64,000 nt of DNA, taken from Alphaproteobacteria bacterium. GTDB taxonomy: Bacteria > Pseudomonadota > Alphaproteobacteria > Rhizobiales > GCA-2746425. The notes beneath the pieces were generated by a model that saw only the letters and a list, made by a program, of their open reading frames with translations, ran no database searches and was not told where the DNA came from. How positions within the stretch are numbered: position 1 is the first letter of the stretch; each line of letters opens with the position of its first letter. The stretch covers positions 1 through 64,000 of the forward strand of contig JANSWZ010000010.1 of assembly GCA_024743215.1 (NCBI GenBank), written 5' to 3'. Position numbers and translations under genes: made by a program. Below, piece after piece: positions 7,326 through 16,057 of the stretch.

Positions 7326-9568
7326 CCGGTCTGCTCCTGATCTTCCAAGTAGCGCTCAAGCGTCACGAGACATGTTTGAGCGGCCGTTGCTTGTGACAAG
7401 GGCGAAGTTCCAATATCCAGCGTCACCGCATTGGGATTGCCGCCGTGATCCAGGCCGGTCTTATTGCCCTCATACCATGGACCTGTTTCCATGACGGCAA
7501 TGCCGAGTCGACATTGTTCCATACGCGCAACCTGGGCAAGACAGGCGCCGCGCGGCGAAGACACCCGAACCAGATCCTTTTCCCTGAAACCACGTTGATC
7601 AGCCTCAGATGGATGCATCCAGATTTTTGGTGGTTGATCCCCTGCAAGGTCGGTTTGGCCCAACTGGCTGTGCAGGAATTTTGCTGGCTGCCGGGACAGA
7701 AGCGCCAGCGCATCAGGCGGCGCATCGCCAATCCATTCTGACGGTGCAAACCATGCTGGATGTCCGGCCAAATCGTCATATTGGAAGGAGCCGATCCGTT
7801 CGCTTGCCAGTTCAATTTTCCCACTGTCTGTCGGTAAGTGGTTTTCAACTGGATCTTGCCGAAAGCCGGAAAGATAGACTTCCGGCTTGTCAGGCAGGGG
7901 CACCTGCCAAACACCTTTCTCAATGAGTTCTTCAAAACCTGGTGCTGACAGCCCTTGGGCCATCGCTCTGGTTTCCGTCCTGCTCCATAGATGCCGCAGC
8001 CATGCTGTTTCATCACGCCCTTCGCTGAAAATGTCCCCAAAGCCCGACCATTCGGACAGTTCGGAAAAGACATCAAAATCGTTCCGCGCCTGACCCACAG
8101 GATCAATCAGCTTTGGCATGTAGAACACGTTCGGATCACGCGAGGTGCCACCGATGTCTGACCGCTCCAGGGAGGTTGTCGCTGGCAACACGATATCAGC
8201 GCGGCTCGCAGTTGCAGTCCAGAATTGCTCATGGACAATAACCGTGTCAGGTCGGGCCCACAGGCGCTCCAGTCGAAACAAGTCCTGAGCATGATGAAAC
8301 GGATTCCCGCCAGCCCAATAGATCAGTTTCGTGTCAGGATAGGTGATGTGTTGACCATTGAACGGAATGCTTTTGCCGGGGTGTTCCAGCATGTCAACAA
8401 ACCGGGCAACCGGGATGGACATGCCAGCTTTGTTGCCCAGTGTCGGCAACGCAGGCACAAGCCCTTTGCGGGCACTCTGCCCAACCGCATTCAGCGATCC
8501 ATAGCCAAAGGTGAACCCGCCACCGGGCAATCCGATTTGTCCCAGCATGGCTGCAAGAGCAATCAGCGCCCAATAGGTCTGTTCACCGTGATGCGCACGC
8601 TGCAGCGACCAGCTTGCGGTCAGCATAACCCGGCCTGTTTCCATTATATCTGCAAGCTCTGTTAAAGACTGAACCGGCACATCTGCGATAGTAGCAGCCC
8701 ACTCGAGCGTTTTGGGCTGCTGGTCAATATCACCATTCAAGTGAGCGATCAGGGTCTCGCTGCCACTACAGAAGCGGTCCAGAAAGGCGCGATCTGCCCG
8801 GTCACGGCGCAACATTTCGTGGCAGAGCCCAAGCATGATGGCTGTATCTGAACCTGGCCGCGGCGCTATCCAGTCAGCTTCCAATCCCGGCGGAATATCG
8901 TCGGCCACCGGGCTTATAACAATGAATTTCGTGCCCTGGTCGGCGGCCCGTTGAATGTGTGCAGGCATGTGATGAAACCCGGCCCCGCCCGATGTGACGC
9001 GCCAGTTCTTTGGGTTCAATCCCCCAAACGCTATGAAAGCGTCCGTATTACCACAGATACTGTTCCAGCTTGTCGCTGCACTGGAGACGGCATCCTCGCT
9101 TCCAAGCACATGCTGCAAAATGATCTGCGCTGCGCCCCAGCTGTAATTCCCTGTCTGATCCGTGTATCCGCCAAAGGCCCCGAAGAACCGACGGATTTGA
9201 CTGCGTGCGTGGTGAAACCGCCCGGCGCTGGACCAGCCGTAAGAGCCTGCGAAAAGCGCCTTGTGGCCATGGTCGGTCCGAATCCGGTCAAGTTCCTCAG
9301 ACACCAGCTTCAGTGCCACTTCCCATGACACAGGCACCATGCGGTCATGACCGCGCATGGCACCGTCAGACAGGGCCCGGTTCCGCAGCCATCCTTCACG
9401 GATATGGGGTTGATCAATGCGCTTGTCAGAATAGACCAGTTGCGGCAGTGCCCCGATCATATCCGGGTCGGCGCCGCTGCCCTGCATGGGCTTGGTTGCA
9501 ATCAGCCGACCGTTGGAAATTTCCGCTTCAAAAGCACCCCAGTGGCAGAGGCTGATCGGGTTTGTCAT
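7322..9568 (-). CDS. Molybdopterin sulfoxide/N-oxide reductase, BisC type
   Basis: A 748-residue molybdoenzyme of the DMSO/TMAO/biotin-sulfoxide reductase branch. There is no N-terminal 4Fe-4S cysteine motif and no twin-arginine signal, so it is a cytoplasmic bis-MGD enzyme like BisC. The serine molybdenum ligand is expected in SYGWSSAGRFHH (Ser113/114). LIYWAGGNPFHHAQD and IVHEQFWTATASRADIVLPATTSLER are the usual cofactor-binding segments, and the molydopterin-binding C-terminal barrel is complete. Family members reduce S- or N-oxides. In the operon it stands between a tautomerase and the DadA-like gene; the substrate may be an oxidised form of the imported compound. Confidence 0.88.
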   Translation of the reverse strand: MTNPISLCHWGAFEAEISNGRLIATKPMQGSGADPDMIGALPQLVYSDKRIDQPHIREGWLRNRALSDGAMRGHDRMVPVSWEVALKLVSEELDRIRTDHGHKALFAGSYGWSSAGRFHHARSQIRRFFGAFGGYTDQTGNYSWGAAQIILQHVLGSEDAVSSAATSWNSICGNTDAFIAFGGLNPKNWRVTSGGAGFHHMPAHIQRAADQGTKFIVISPVADDIPPGLEADWIAPRPGSDTAIMLGLCHEMLRRDRADRAFLDRFCSGSETLIAHLNGDIDQQPKTLEWAATIADVPVQSLTELADIMETGRVMLTASWSLQRAHHGEQTYWALIALAAMLGQIGLPGGGFTFGYGSLNAVGQSARKGLVPALPTLGNKAGMSIPVARFVDMLEHPGKSIPFNGQHITYPDTKLIYWAGGNPFHHAQDLFRLERLWARPDTVIVHEQFWTATASRADIVLPATTSLERSDIGGTSRDPNVFYMPKLIDPVGQARNDFDVFSELSEWSGFGDIFSEGRDETAWLRHLWSRTETRAMAQGLSAPGFEELIEKGVWQVPLPDKPEVYLSGFRQDPVENHLPTDSGKIELASERIGSFQYDDLAGHPAWFAPSEWIGDAPPDALALLSRQPAKFLHSQLGQTDLAGDQPPKIWMHPSEADQRGFREKDLVRVSSPRGACLAQVARMEQCRLGIAVMETGPWYEGNKTGLDHGGNPNAVTLDIGTSPLSQATAAQTCLVTLERYLEDQEQTG

Positions 9569-9605
9569 TGTTCCACGCCATCATGTTCGGCGTGATGAGG
9601 GCTCA

Positions 9606-9812
9606 TCACGTTTCGCCGCGTTTTGCCTTACGTTCCGTAATGGTCTCGCCGCCCACAGTCCAGTCGTCCGGCGGGATATCATCAAACACCACATAAACAT
9701 GCTCGGCATGAGCACCGCAATGTTTCACAATCGTATCCGTAATTTCCAGCGCTGCCGCTTTCTTTTGCTGGGACGTGCGACCTGCTGCCATCGTAACTCG
9801 AATAATCGGCAT
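9606..9812 (-). CDS. 4-oxalocrotonate tautomerase-family protein
   Basis: A 68-residue tautomerase. After removal of Met it begins with the catalytic proline (PIIRVTMAAGRT), and an arginine at position 12 corresponds to the substrate-binding arginine of the family. It converts enol to keto forms of unsaturated oxo acids, usually as a hexamer. It lies between the SDR gene (13 bp away) and the molybdoenzyme gene (37 bp away) on the same strand. Its presence suggests that a 2-hydroxydienoate or other enol intermediate arises in the pathway encoded here. Confidence 0.88.
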   Translation of the reverse strand: MPIIRVTMAAGRTSQQKKAAALEITDTIVKHCGAHAEHVYVVFDDIPPDDWTVGGETITERKAKRGET

Positions 9813-9824
9813 TCTATCTCTCCA

Positions 9825-10598
9825 TTAAGTCAGGGATAATCCGCCATCGACGCGCAAAACCTGTCCGGTAACATGGGCAGCCTCATCGCTGAGAAAAAAT
9901 GCGATGGCTGCTGCAATATCGGCAGGTTTTGCCAGACGTTGATTGGGTGTGAGTTCTGCAGCTGCCTGCCAGGAACTCTGGGACAGCGCAGAATGCCCGG
10001 CGCTTTCTTTCTCGGTAAAACCGGGGGCAACACAATTTACAGTGACGCCTTCTGCAGCCACCTGCACTGCAAACGTTTTTGCCAAGGCTTCCATCGCACC
10101 CTTTGCCGCTGCGGTTGCTGGAAACATGCGCTTGATCGGCACTTGGTCGACCACAAAAGATGAAACGGCAACCACGCGGCCACACTTTGAAGCGGTCAGA
10201 TGGGGCAGGGCAGCATCAATCAATTCAAAGAAAGCGCCGGTGATAATTGTATGAGAATACTCAAGATCATCCCGCGTGATTTCACCAACGACCTTGTTGA
10301 GAGCAAATCCGGCATTGGAAACTATCCGGTCCAACTGGTCAAACTTTTCCACCGCCTCATTCACCAACGCGGCAGCTGTTCCCGGCTCACCCAGATCACC
10401 GATTGAGATTTGAACTTCGGCACCCGCCGCACGCGCCTCATCGGCAACGGCTTCAAACAGCGGTATCTTGTTTCCATCAACCCCGCCTCTGGCATGCAGA
10501 AGCAGGCATTCACCCGGACCCGCTATCCGCCTTGCGGTGGCTGCTCCAATGCCGCTGGACGCGCCGGTGATCAGCGTTACGCGTTTGCTTTTTGACAT
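9825..10598 (-). CDS. SDR-family oxidoreductase without catalytic Tyr
   Basis: A 257-residue classical short-chain dehydrogenase fold. The cofactor motif TGASSGIG is at 11-18, NAG at 95-97, and the catalytic-type serines at 146-147. The active-site YxxxK reads T162-A-A-A-K166: the tyrosine that donates the proton is replaced by threonine, read from the codon ACC. The lysine is intact. Either the protein uses another proton donor or it no longer works as a standard dehydrogenase. The start ATG overlaps the stop of the DapA-family gene by one base (TAATG), showing tight translational coupling. Confidence 0.85.
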   Translation of the reverse strand: MSKSKRVTLITGASSGIGAATARRIAGPGECLLLHARGGVDGNKIPLFEAVADEARAAGAEVQISIGDLGEPGTAAALVNEAVEKFDQLDRIVSNAGFALNKVVGEITRDDLEYSHTIITGAFFELIDAALPHLTASKCGRVVAVSSFVVDQVPIKRMFPATAAAKGAMEALAKTFAVQVAAEGVTVNCVAPGFTEKESAGHSALSQSSWQAAAELTPNQRLAKPADIAAAIAFFLSDEAAHVTGQVLRVDGGLSLT

Positions 10599-11536
10599 TA
10601 CGCCGCTTTCACCGCGCCATTGATTTTGTAGCCATAAATCCGGTCAAGATTCAGCTTGCTGACAATATCCAGACCTTTTTGCAACTGCGCTCCTTCAAAG
10701 GAAGTCAAAGGCTTGCGCAACGGACCGGAAGGCAGGCCAACGGCCTGCATCAGACTCTTGATTGCAACTGGATTTACAGCTGAATAAGCATAATGCAGCA
10801 TGTCGAGATTATGCAGATAGGCCTGCTGGAAATTCGCAGCATCTTCAGCAGACTCCCAAGGCTTGGAAATGGTCGCGAACTCACGTGGAATAATATTACC
10901 GGTCATATTGGCCGTACCATGCCCACCCAGGGACATGGTTGGCACGACCAGCCCCAAATTCGGTGAACAGCAGCACATGATCGACAGATCAGGTTTGGCT
11001 GCACACATCTGTGCCACCTGCCCAACGCGTGTGGTGCTTTCCTTCAGCACCACCATATTGGGATGCTTGGCTAATTTGAGCAGATTGTCCCAATGCAAAT
11101 CCGTTTTGACACGGGGCGGGTTGTTGTAAAATCCAATCGGAAAATCGACGGAATCACAGACCTCTTCTGCATAGTCGGTGATGTCATCATTGGACGCACA
11201 GATATAGGAAGGAGCGGCAATGATCGCCCCATCGCCACCTTCACCCTTGGCAAAGCGCACCATGTCGATGGTTGTCTGGGTGTTGTTTCCCGAGCAGCCG
11301 TAATATTTCTGGATGAGTCCGCTGTCCATCTTGGCAGTCTCGGTAATGATCAGCTTCTTCTCCTCAGGCGAAAGCATCGAAACCTCGCCCGTGGAGCCCA
11401 TGATCAGCACCGCCTCGGTGCCGTTTTCGGCATGAAATTGCAGCAAGGACTGGAAGCCGCCAATATCAATTGAGCCGTCTGCGTTCATTGGGGTGACCAA
11501 TGCAACGAAACTTCCTTTGGGTTTAATATGGGTCAT
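10598..11536 (-). CDS. DapA-family aldolase/deaminase
   Basis: A 312-residue (beta/alpha)8 class I aldolase of the dihydrodipicolinate synthase/N-acetylneuraminate lyase family. The pyruvate-binding loop GSTGE is at 47-51, the tyrosine at 137 (GFYNNP), and the Schiff-base lysine at 165 (VVLKEST). The GFYNNPPR segment differs from true DapA (YYQPYS-like), so it is a catabolic relative such as a keto-deoxy-sugar dehydratase, an aldolase or a pyrroline-4-hydroxy-2-carboxylate deaminase. Placed right after the TRAP permease genes (21 bp), it probably acts early on the imported substrate. With the DadA-like gene in the same operon a hydroxyproline-like route is one option. Confidence 0.85.
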   Translation of the reverse strand: MTHIKPKGSFVALVTPMNADGSIDIGGFQSLLQFHAENGTEAVLIMGSTGEVSMLSPEEKKLIITETAKMDSGLIQKYYGCSGNNTQTTIDMVRFAKGEGGDGAIIAAPSYICASNDDITDYAEEVCDSVDFPIGFYNNPPRVKTDLHWDNLLKLAKHPNMVVLKESTTRVGQVAQMCAAKPDLSIMCCCSPNLGLVVPTMSLGGHGTANMTGNIIPREFATISKPWESAEDAANFQQAYLHNLDMLHYAYSAVNPVAIKSLMQAVGLPSGPLRKPLTSFEGAQLQKGLDIVSKLNLDRIYGYKINGAVKAA

Positions 11537-11557
11537 GTTCAGGCTCCATGCTCTGAT

Positions 11558-12853
11558 CTAGTTAGCAAAAATAATGGGGAAAGACAGTTTTGGCAGCGCC
11601 AGAACGATATCTGGAAAGAAGATCGATCCAATGGCGACCAGAATAGTGAGTCCAACAATCGGCGTGACCGCCAGCATGGCTTTGCCCAAAGGCACATCGC
11701 CAATCTGCGCTGCAATGAGAAGGCATATCCCATAGGGCGGCGTTATCAGGCCGACCGACAGGACGATTGTTGTCAGGACCCCCATGTGAACCGGGTTCAT
11801 ACCGGCCGTATCTCCCAGGGCTTGTATGATGGGCAGGAAAATCAGCACCGCTGAAATGGGGTTCAAGACGGTCCCGATCAGCAATAGAAAGCCAATCAAC
11901 AACAGCATGATCCCGACCGGGTCATTGGTCTGGGATGTTATGAAATTCACGACAATGTCGGCTGCACCCAGAAAGGCGATGAGCCAGCCAAAAATGCCTG
12001 CGCCTGCCACGGTGAACAGCGGCACCGCAAAATCCATTGTGGCATGGGACAAAAGTCCAGGCAGCTCGCGCAAAGGTACGTCGCGATAAATGATAAAGGT
12101 CAGAATAAGCGCCCAGATGACCGCGCTGATGGCAGCTTCCGTCGGGGTGAATATGCCCGCAATCACACCACCCAGAACAAAGACCGGGATCAGCATTGCT
12201 GCCGCGCCGCGCCACAGTGCCTTTGCCAGGCCGAGCAGCCCCGGGAACGGGTTCGCCGGGTAACCTTCGCGCAGCGCCATGACGTAGGTGTAACCCATCA
12301 TGAAGAGCCCGATCGTAATGCCCGGAACAATCCCACCCAGGAACAGGGCCCCAATCGATACATTTCCAAACGCGCCATAGACAATCAGAATGATGGAGGG
12401 CGGGATAATGACCCCCAGCGTTGAGGAGGCGGCAGTCAGCGCCACTGAAAATGCGGGGCTGTAGCCCGCTTTCTTCATGGCCGGGATCAATATGGAGCCG
12501 ACAGACGCCGTATCCGCTGCCGCCGAGCCGGACAATGAGGCAAACACCATCGACACAAACACATTCACATGTCCCAGCCCGCCACGCACATGACCAACCG
12601 ATGCATCAGCGACTTTGAGCAGCCGGTCGGTAATGGAACCAGCGTTCAGGATGCGCCCTAAAAACATGAAGAAGGGCACCGCGAGCAGCGTGAAACTGTC
12701 GATGTTGGAATACATCTGGTTGATCACAGATGTCAGCGGCAAATCTTCCCACAGAATGACAAAGACTGATGACAGGATCAGCGAGAACCCGATATTCACC
12801 CGCAGTGCGATGAGGACGAAAAATCCGCCAAGCAGCAGAACAAGCGGGCTCAT
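11558..12853 (-). CDS. TRAP transporter large permease (DctM), system 1
   Basis: A 431-residue hydrophobic protein with about twelve membrane helices. Family signatures include the early LLAVPFFMFLGRILNAG segment, FASLSGSAAADTASVGSILIPAM, GVIIPPSIILIVYGA, GVIAGIFTPTEAA and VGLITPPYGICLLIAA. The subunit couples sodium gradient to uptake of the substrate delivered by the binding protein. Its start overlaps the stop of the DctQ gene by four bases. Downstream genes encode catabolic enzymes, so the substrate is likely an organic acid or amino acid processed by them. Confidence 0.93.
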   Translation of the reverse strand: MSPLVLLLGGFFVLIALRVNIGFSLILSSVFVILWEDLPLTSVINQMYSNIDSFTLLAVPFFMFLGRILNAGSITDRLLKVADASVGHVRGGLGHVNVFVSMVFASLSGSAAADTASVGSILIPAMKKAGYSPAFSVALTAASSTLGVIIPPSIILIVYGAFGNVSIGALFLGGIVPGITIGLFMMGYTYVMALREGYPANPFPGLLGLAKALWRGAAAMLIPVFVLGGVIAGIFTPTEAAISAVIWALILTFIIYRDVPLRELPGLLSHATMDFAVPLFTVAGAGIFGWLIAFLGAADIVVNFITSQTNDPVGIMLLLIGFLLLIGTVLNPISAVLIFLPIIQALGDTAGMNPVHMGVLTTIVLSVGLITPPYGICLLIAAQIGDVPLGKAMLAVTPIVGLTILVAIGSIFFPDIVLALPKLSFPIIFAN

Positions 12854-13308
12854 TTGGAATTCCGGTCAAATAGGGCTTCAATCGTGAAGAGACCAATGAA
12901 AGCTCCACAAATCGGTATTGGCAGATAAAACCAGAATTCAGAGATGTTGAGCGCCAGGGAAACCCGGTTCAGGCCGATCTGACTCATGACTATGCCATGC
13001 CAGACAAGCACAAATACAACGATTGCTGCTGCCAGATAGGTTGCGATTTGTGGAATGATATTGAGCGGGCTGTTTTTCGGCCACAGATTGACCAGATAGT
13101 GCCCGCCGCGTCGGTAGGCGAAAGCAGCGCCCAGAAATATGCACCATGAAAACAAAAGCTGCGCCAGATCCAGCGTCCAGGTCATCGGCACCATAAGAAT
13201 GTTACGTGCAGCTACTTGAATGAAAACAACGGCGATCAGGCCTGCAAACAGGCACGCCAGCACCATTTGAAATATTCTGTCCAGAGTATCGCCAAGGATT
13301 TTGAGCAT
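12850..13308 (-). CDS. TRAP transporter small permease (DctQ), system 1
   Basis: A 152-residue protein with four membrane helices and the DctQ core WTLDLAQLLFSWCIFLGAAFAYRRGGHYLVNL. It partners the large permease whose gene overlaps its stop by four bases. It is separated from the binding-protein gene by 80 bp that contain a strong hairpin. Confidence 0.9.
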   Translation of the reverse strand: MLKILGDTLDRIFQMVLACLFAGLIAVVFIQVAARNILMVPMTWTLDLAQLLFSWCIFLGAAFAYRRGGHYLVNLWPKNSPLNIIPQIATYLAAAIVVFVLVWHGIVMSQIGLNRVSLALNISEFWFYLPIPICGAFIGLFTIEALFDRNSK

Positions 13309-13353
13309 GGTAAAATGACAGCTGTTTCAATGCATTGGAAAGAATGAAGGTGA

Positions 13354-13381
13354 CGCCAACCGGGCGATTGCCCGATTGGCG
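13354..13381 (-). promoter_or_regulatory. Intercistronic hairpin, TRAP system 1
   Basis: In the minus-strand transcript the sequence folds as CGCCAATCGGGC-AATC-GCCCGGTTGGCG, a 12-bp stem with one G-U pair and a four-base loop. No U-run follows, so it is more likely an mRNA-stabilising or processing element at the end of the binding-protein message than a full terminator. Confidence 0.65.
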
Positions 13382-13388
13382 CAGCTTT

Positions 13389-14378
13389 TTATTGTGCAGT
13401 GAGCGCAGCCATTGGGGCTTCCAGACCCATTTCGGCAACCAACTCGATCTTCAATTCTGCCAGAGCGTCCTGAAATTCGGAAATATCGGGACGGGTAACC
13501 GTGACATTGTGCGTAGCCTGCAACTCTTCAACGAGTGCGCCTTCATATTCCTTGGCTTTCTCGATACCCAGAACGGAAGCTTCCTGTGCAACCTCGATGA
13601 TCATATTTTGCTGATCTTCCGACAGTTTACCCCAGGCTCGTTCGCTCATGGAAACATGGTTGACCTGAATGGAATGGGCTGTCAGCGCAAGATATGGTGC
13701 AACCTCATACAATTTTGCACCGGAATAGCCGGGAATTGAGCTTTCCAGCGCATCTGCAACACCTGTCTGAACGGCTGCATACAATTCGCCCCAGGCGACA
13801 GAGACCGGCAGGGTGCCGAGCTGTTCCCAGGTTTTGGAAATCATCGGTGAAGGTGGTGTCCGCATTTTGAAGCCGGAGATATCAGCAAGTGCGTTTACAG
13901 GTCCCTTTGCATTGGACAGGTTCCGGGTGCCGGAGCCACCAAGTGCCAACAGGCGCATGTTAAGGCTGCGATCTGCATAGACGTCCTGATAAAACGCCTC
14001 GGATTTCGAGCCAGGTCCGACTTTGGCCATCAGATCGTCAAAACCGGAAAACAGATAAGGCACTGAGAAAATCTGGAACTCAGGAATCTTCTTGGCCGCA
14101 TTGTTGGTAGAACTGATCATGAGATCAATTGTGCCCAGGCCCATTTCTCCAATAACGGCATCATCATTGCCCAATTGGCCAGCATCAAAAACTTTGATTG
14201 CAATGGCGCCATCAGATCGCTTCGCAACTTCTTCAGCCATGAAGTTGGCCATGTCATTATATGGGTGTGGCGATTTCACCAATGTGTGCAGCCGCATATT
14301 GATATCAGCTGCCAATGCACTGGTGGAAGCCAGAGCTGACGCTAGGATGACTGAACTTAAGAATTTCAATCCGCGCAT
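13389..14378 (-). CDS. TRAP periplasmic binding protein (DctP), system 1
   Basis: A 329-residue secreted protein with a signal peptide at 1-23 (cleavage after ALA) and the DctP fold: HTLVKSPHPYNDMANFMAEEV at the N-terminus, GTIDLMISSTNN, and R173 in FKMRTPP, the arginine that binds the carboxylate of most TRAP ligands. It captures an acid-type substrate in the periplasm and passes it to the permease encoded downstream. It is the first transport gene of the long operon; a LysR gene lies 131 bp upstream on the same strand. Confidence 0.92.
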   Translation of the reverse strand: MRGLKFLSSVILASALASTSALAADINMRLHTLVKSPHPYNDMANFMAEEVAKRSDGAIAIKVFDAGQLGNDDAVIGEMGLGTIDLMISSTNNAAKKIPEFQIFSVPYLFSGFDDLMAKVGPGSKSEAFYQDVYADRSLNMRLLALGGSGTRNLSNAKGPVNALADISGFKMRTPPSPMISKTWEQLGTLPVSVAWGELYAAVQTGVADALESSIPGYSGAKLYEVAPYLALTAHSIQVNHVSMSERAWGKLSEDQQNMIIEVAQEASVLGIEKAKEYEGALVEELQATHNVTVTRPDISEFQDALAELKIELVAEMGLEAPMAALTAQ

Positions 14379-14509
14379 GATTTGTTCCTCTTTCGTTGTG
14401 GCATATGTGTTTTGGGTATTTCACCTGGAATTCTAATACCAAGGTTCAAAAAAAGACACATTCCGTCAAATGCTAAAAATATACCAATAGATGCAGAAAG
14501 GTTATGTGT

Positions 14510-15406
14510 CTATTCTATCAATGGATGCTTGCCCATGACATCAAGGGCAATATCTGCGAAGTGCGAGGCCAGTGCAGACGATTTGATGCCAGAGGGCCGG
14601 ATGAGCTTGAACTCGAATGGAATGCTTGGCCCAAATGGGACCACGGAAATGCGTTCAGACTGGAAAAACTCAGCCGTTAGCGAGTCAATGATCGCGATGC
14701 CAAGTCCCTCGGCAGCCATCAGACAGGCCACATAAGAAGGTTGTGCCTCAGCCAGAATTTTGGGACGGACCCGTGCGGCCTGAAAGACCTGACCCAGCCA
14801 TTGCGCTGTATCGGTCTGATACGATAGTGACACAAGCGCTTCTCCATCCATATCTTCGGGGCGCAATACCTTGCGCTTTGCAAAGGGGTGCTCGGATGCC
14901 ATGACACAGACGCAGTCCACATGCCATGTGCCAAGAACCTCCACTTCCGGGCGGTCGACAGACAAATGGCAGAGACCAAGGTCAAATTGCCCTGACCCGA
15001 TAAGCTCACCAATGCGGGGTGACGTGTGAACGTCCAGAGTTGTCTTTACGGTTGGGTGCAGTTTCACCGCCTGGCGCATGATGGATGGGGCAAGTGACAA
15101 TGATAATGCCGGCATGACAGTCATCCTCACGTGACCGCGCCTCAACTCCCGTATTTCTTCAGCCGCACCGGCAATGCGATCAAGTCCAATGAAATACGTG
15201 TCAACTTCGCGTTTGAACTGACGGGCTTCGGGCGTTGGTTTCACTGTCCGTCCACTGCGTTCAAACAGGGTCAGCCCGGTATCGGCCTCCAGTCCGGAAA
15301 TCATTCGGCTGACGGCAGGTTGCGAAATATTGAGCATTTCAGAGGCGCGGTTGATCCCGCCATAATTCATAACCGCACGAAAGACTTCCAGTTGGCGTTC
15401 TCTCAT
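14510..15406 (-). CDS. LysR-family transcriptional regulator (system 1)
   Basis: A 298-residue LysR protein. Residues 3-62 form the winged HTH (MNYGGINRASEMLNISQPAVSRMISGLE), and residues 92-295 form the type 2 periplasmic-binding-like effector domain. Same-strand position directly upstream of dctP system 1 suggests it controls that operon, sensing the substrate or a breakdown product. A LysR-type box lies 15 bp upstream of its own start, so it is probably autoregulated. Confidence 0.92.
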   Translation of the reverse strand: MRERQLEVFRAVMNYGGINRASEMLNISQPAVSRMISGLEADTGLTLFERSGRTVKPTPEARQFKREVDTYFIGLDRIAGAAEEIRELRRGHVRMTVMPALSLSLAPSIMRQAVKLHPTVKTTLDVHTSPRIGELIGSGQFDLGLCHLSVDRPEVEVLGTWHVDCVCVMASEHPFAKRKVLRPEDMDGEALVSLSYQTDTAQWLGQVFQAARVRPKILAEAQPSYVACLMAAEGLGIAIIDSLTAEFFQSERISVVPFGPSIPFEFKLIRPSGIKSSALASHFADIALDVMGKHPLIE

Positions 15407-15420
15407 AGACTTGCTCTCAG

Positions 15421-15445
15421 GTTATGTATTTGGGCAAAACATAAC
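15421..15445. promoter_or_regulatory. LysR-type T-N11-A operator
   Basis: GTTATGT-N11-ACATAAC is a perfect 7-bp inverted repeat with exactly the T-N11-A core spacing of LysR boxes. It lies 15 bp upstream of the LysR start, in the gap before the Lrp gene, fitting autoregulation. Confidence 0.6.
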
Positions 15446-15492
15446 ATCGAACAAAGTTGACCGATAGGCATTGGGGTTTTCACAGGGGCACA

Positions 15493-15954
15493 TCAAACTG
15501 GCAGGTCGCGCCCATCTGCAATGGATTCCATGGCAAGATACGACGTTACAGCATCCAGTTCGACTTGCCCGATCAGGCGTTGATAAATGCGATCAAAGGC
15601 GTTCATGTCCTCAGCGACGATTTTGATGATGTAGTCATAATCACCGGCAACCCGGTAAAAGCCCATCACGTTGGGCACGGCCAGAACCACTTCGCGAAAC
15701 TGCTTCAACCAGTCAGCAGAGTGATGGCGCGTGCGCACCAGAACGAAAACTGTCAGACCCAAACCCAGCTGTTCTGAATCAAGCCGCACGGTCTCGCCCT
15801 TCAGCAAACCGCTGTCGCGCAGGGCTTTCAACCGTCGCCAACACGCATTCTGGGACAGTCCCACCTTCTCCGCCAAATCACGCTGCGACAGCGAAGCATC
15901 ATGTTGCAGAACCCGCAGGATCGAACGATCAATATTATCTATATTTGAAGCCAT
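15493..15954 (-). CDS. Lrp/AsnC-family transcriptional regulator
   Basis: A 153-residue protein with an N-terminal HTH (LSQRDLAEKVGLSQNACWRRLKAL, about 22-45) and a C-terminal RAM/ligand domain containing VMGFYRVAGDYDYIIKIVAEDMNAFDRIYQRLI. Lrp-type proteins assemble as octamers and usually respond to an amino acid. It is divergent from the class V aminotransferase gene with about 100 bp between starts, so control of that enzyme by its amino acid substrate is the simplest reading. The helix loop carries ACWRR, a common form in alphaproteobacterial local regulators. Confidence 0.92.
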   Translation of the reverse strand: MASNIDNIDRSILRVLQHDASLSQRDLAEKVGLSQNACWRRLKALRDSGLLKGETVRLDSEQLGLGLTVFVLVRTRHHSADWLKQFREVVLAVPNVMGFYRVAGDYDYIIKIVAEDMNAFDRIYQRLIGQVELDAVTSYLAMESIADGRDLPV

Positions 15955-16057
15955 AAGCGATCATTTGACCACATTTTTAAAAGAATCAAGAGGAAATAGG
16001 TGGTATTTGAGCATGAATTGCGAATTAAACTGGAAGGAACACCAACCGGAGCAAATC

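Noticed and set aside
7003-7494. 163-residue plus-strand open frame over the DadA-like gene
   Set aside because: It is the antisense shadow of two well-supported minus-strand enzymes and has no domain.
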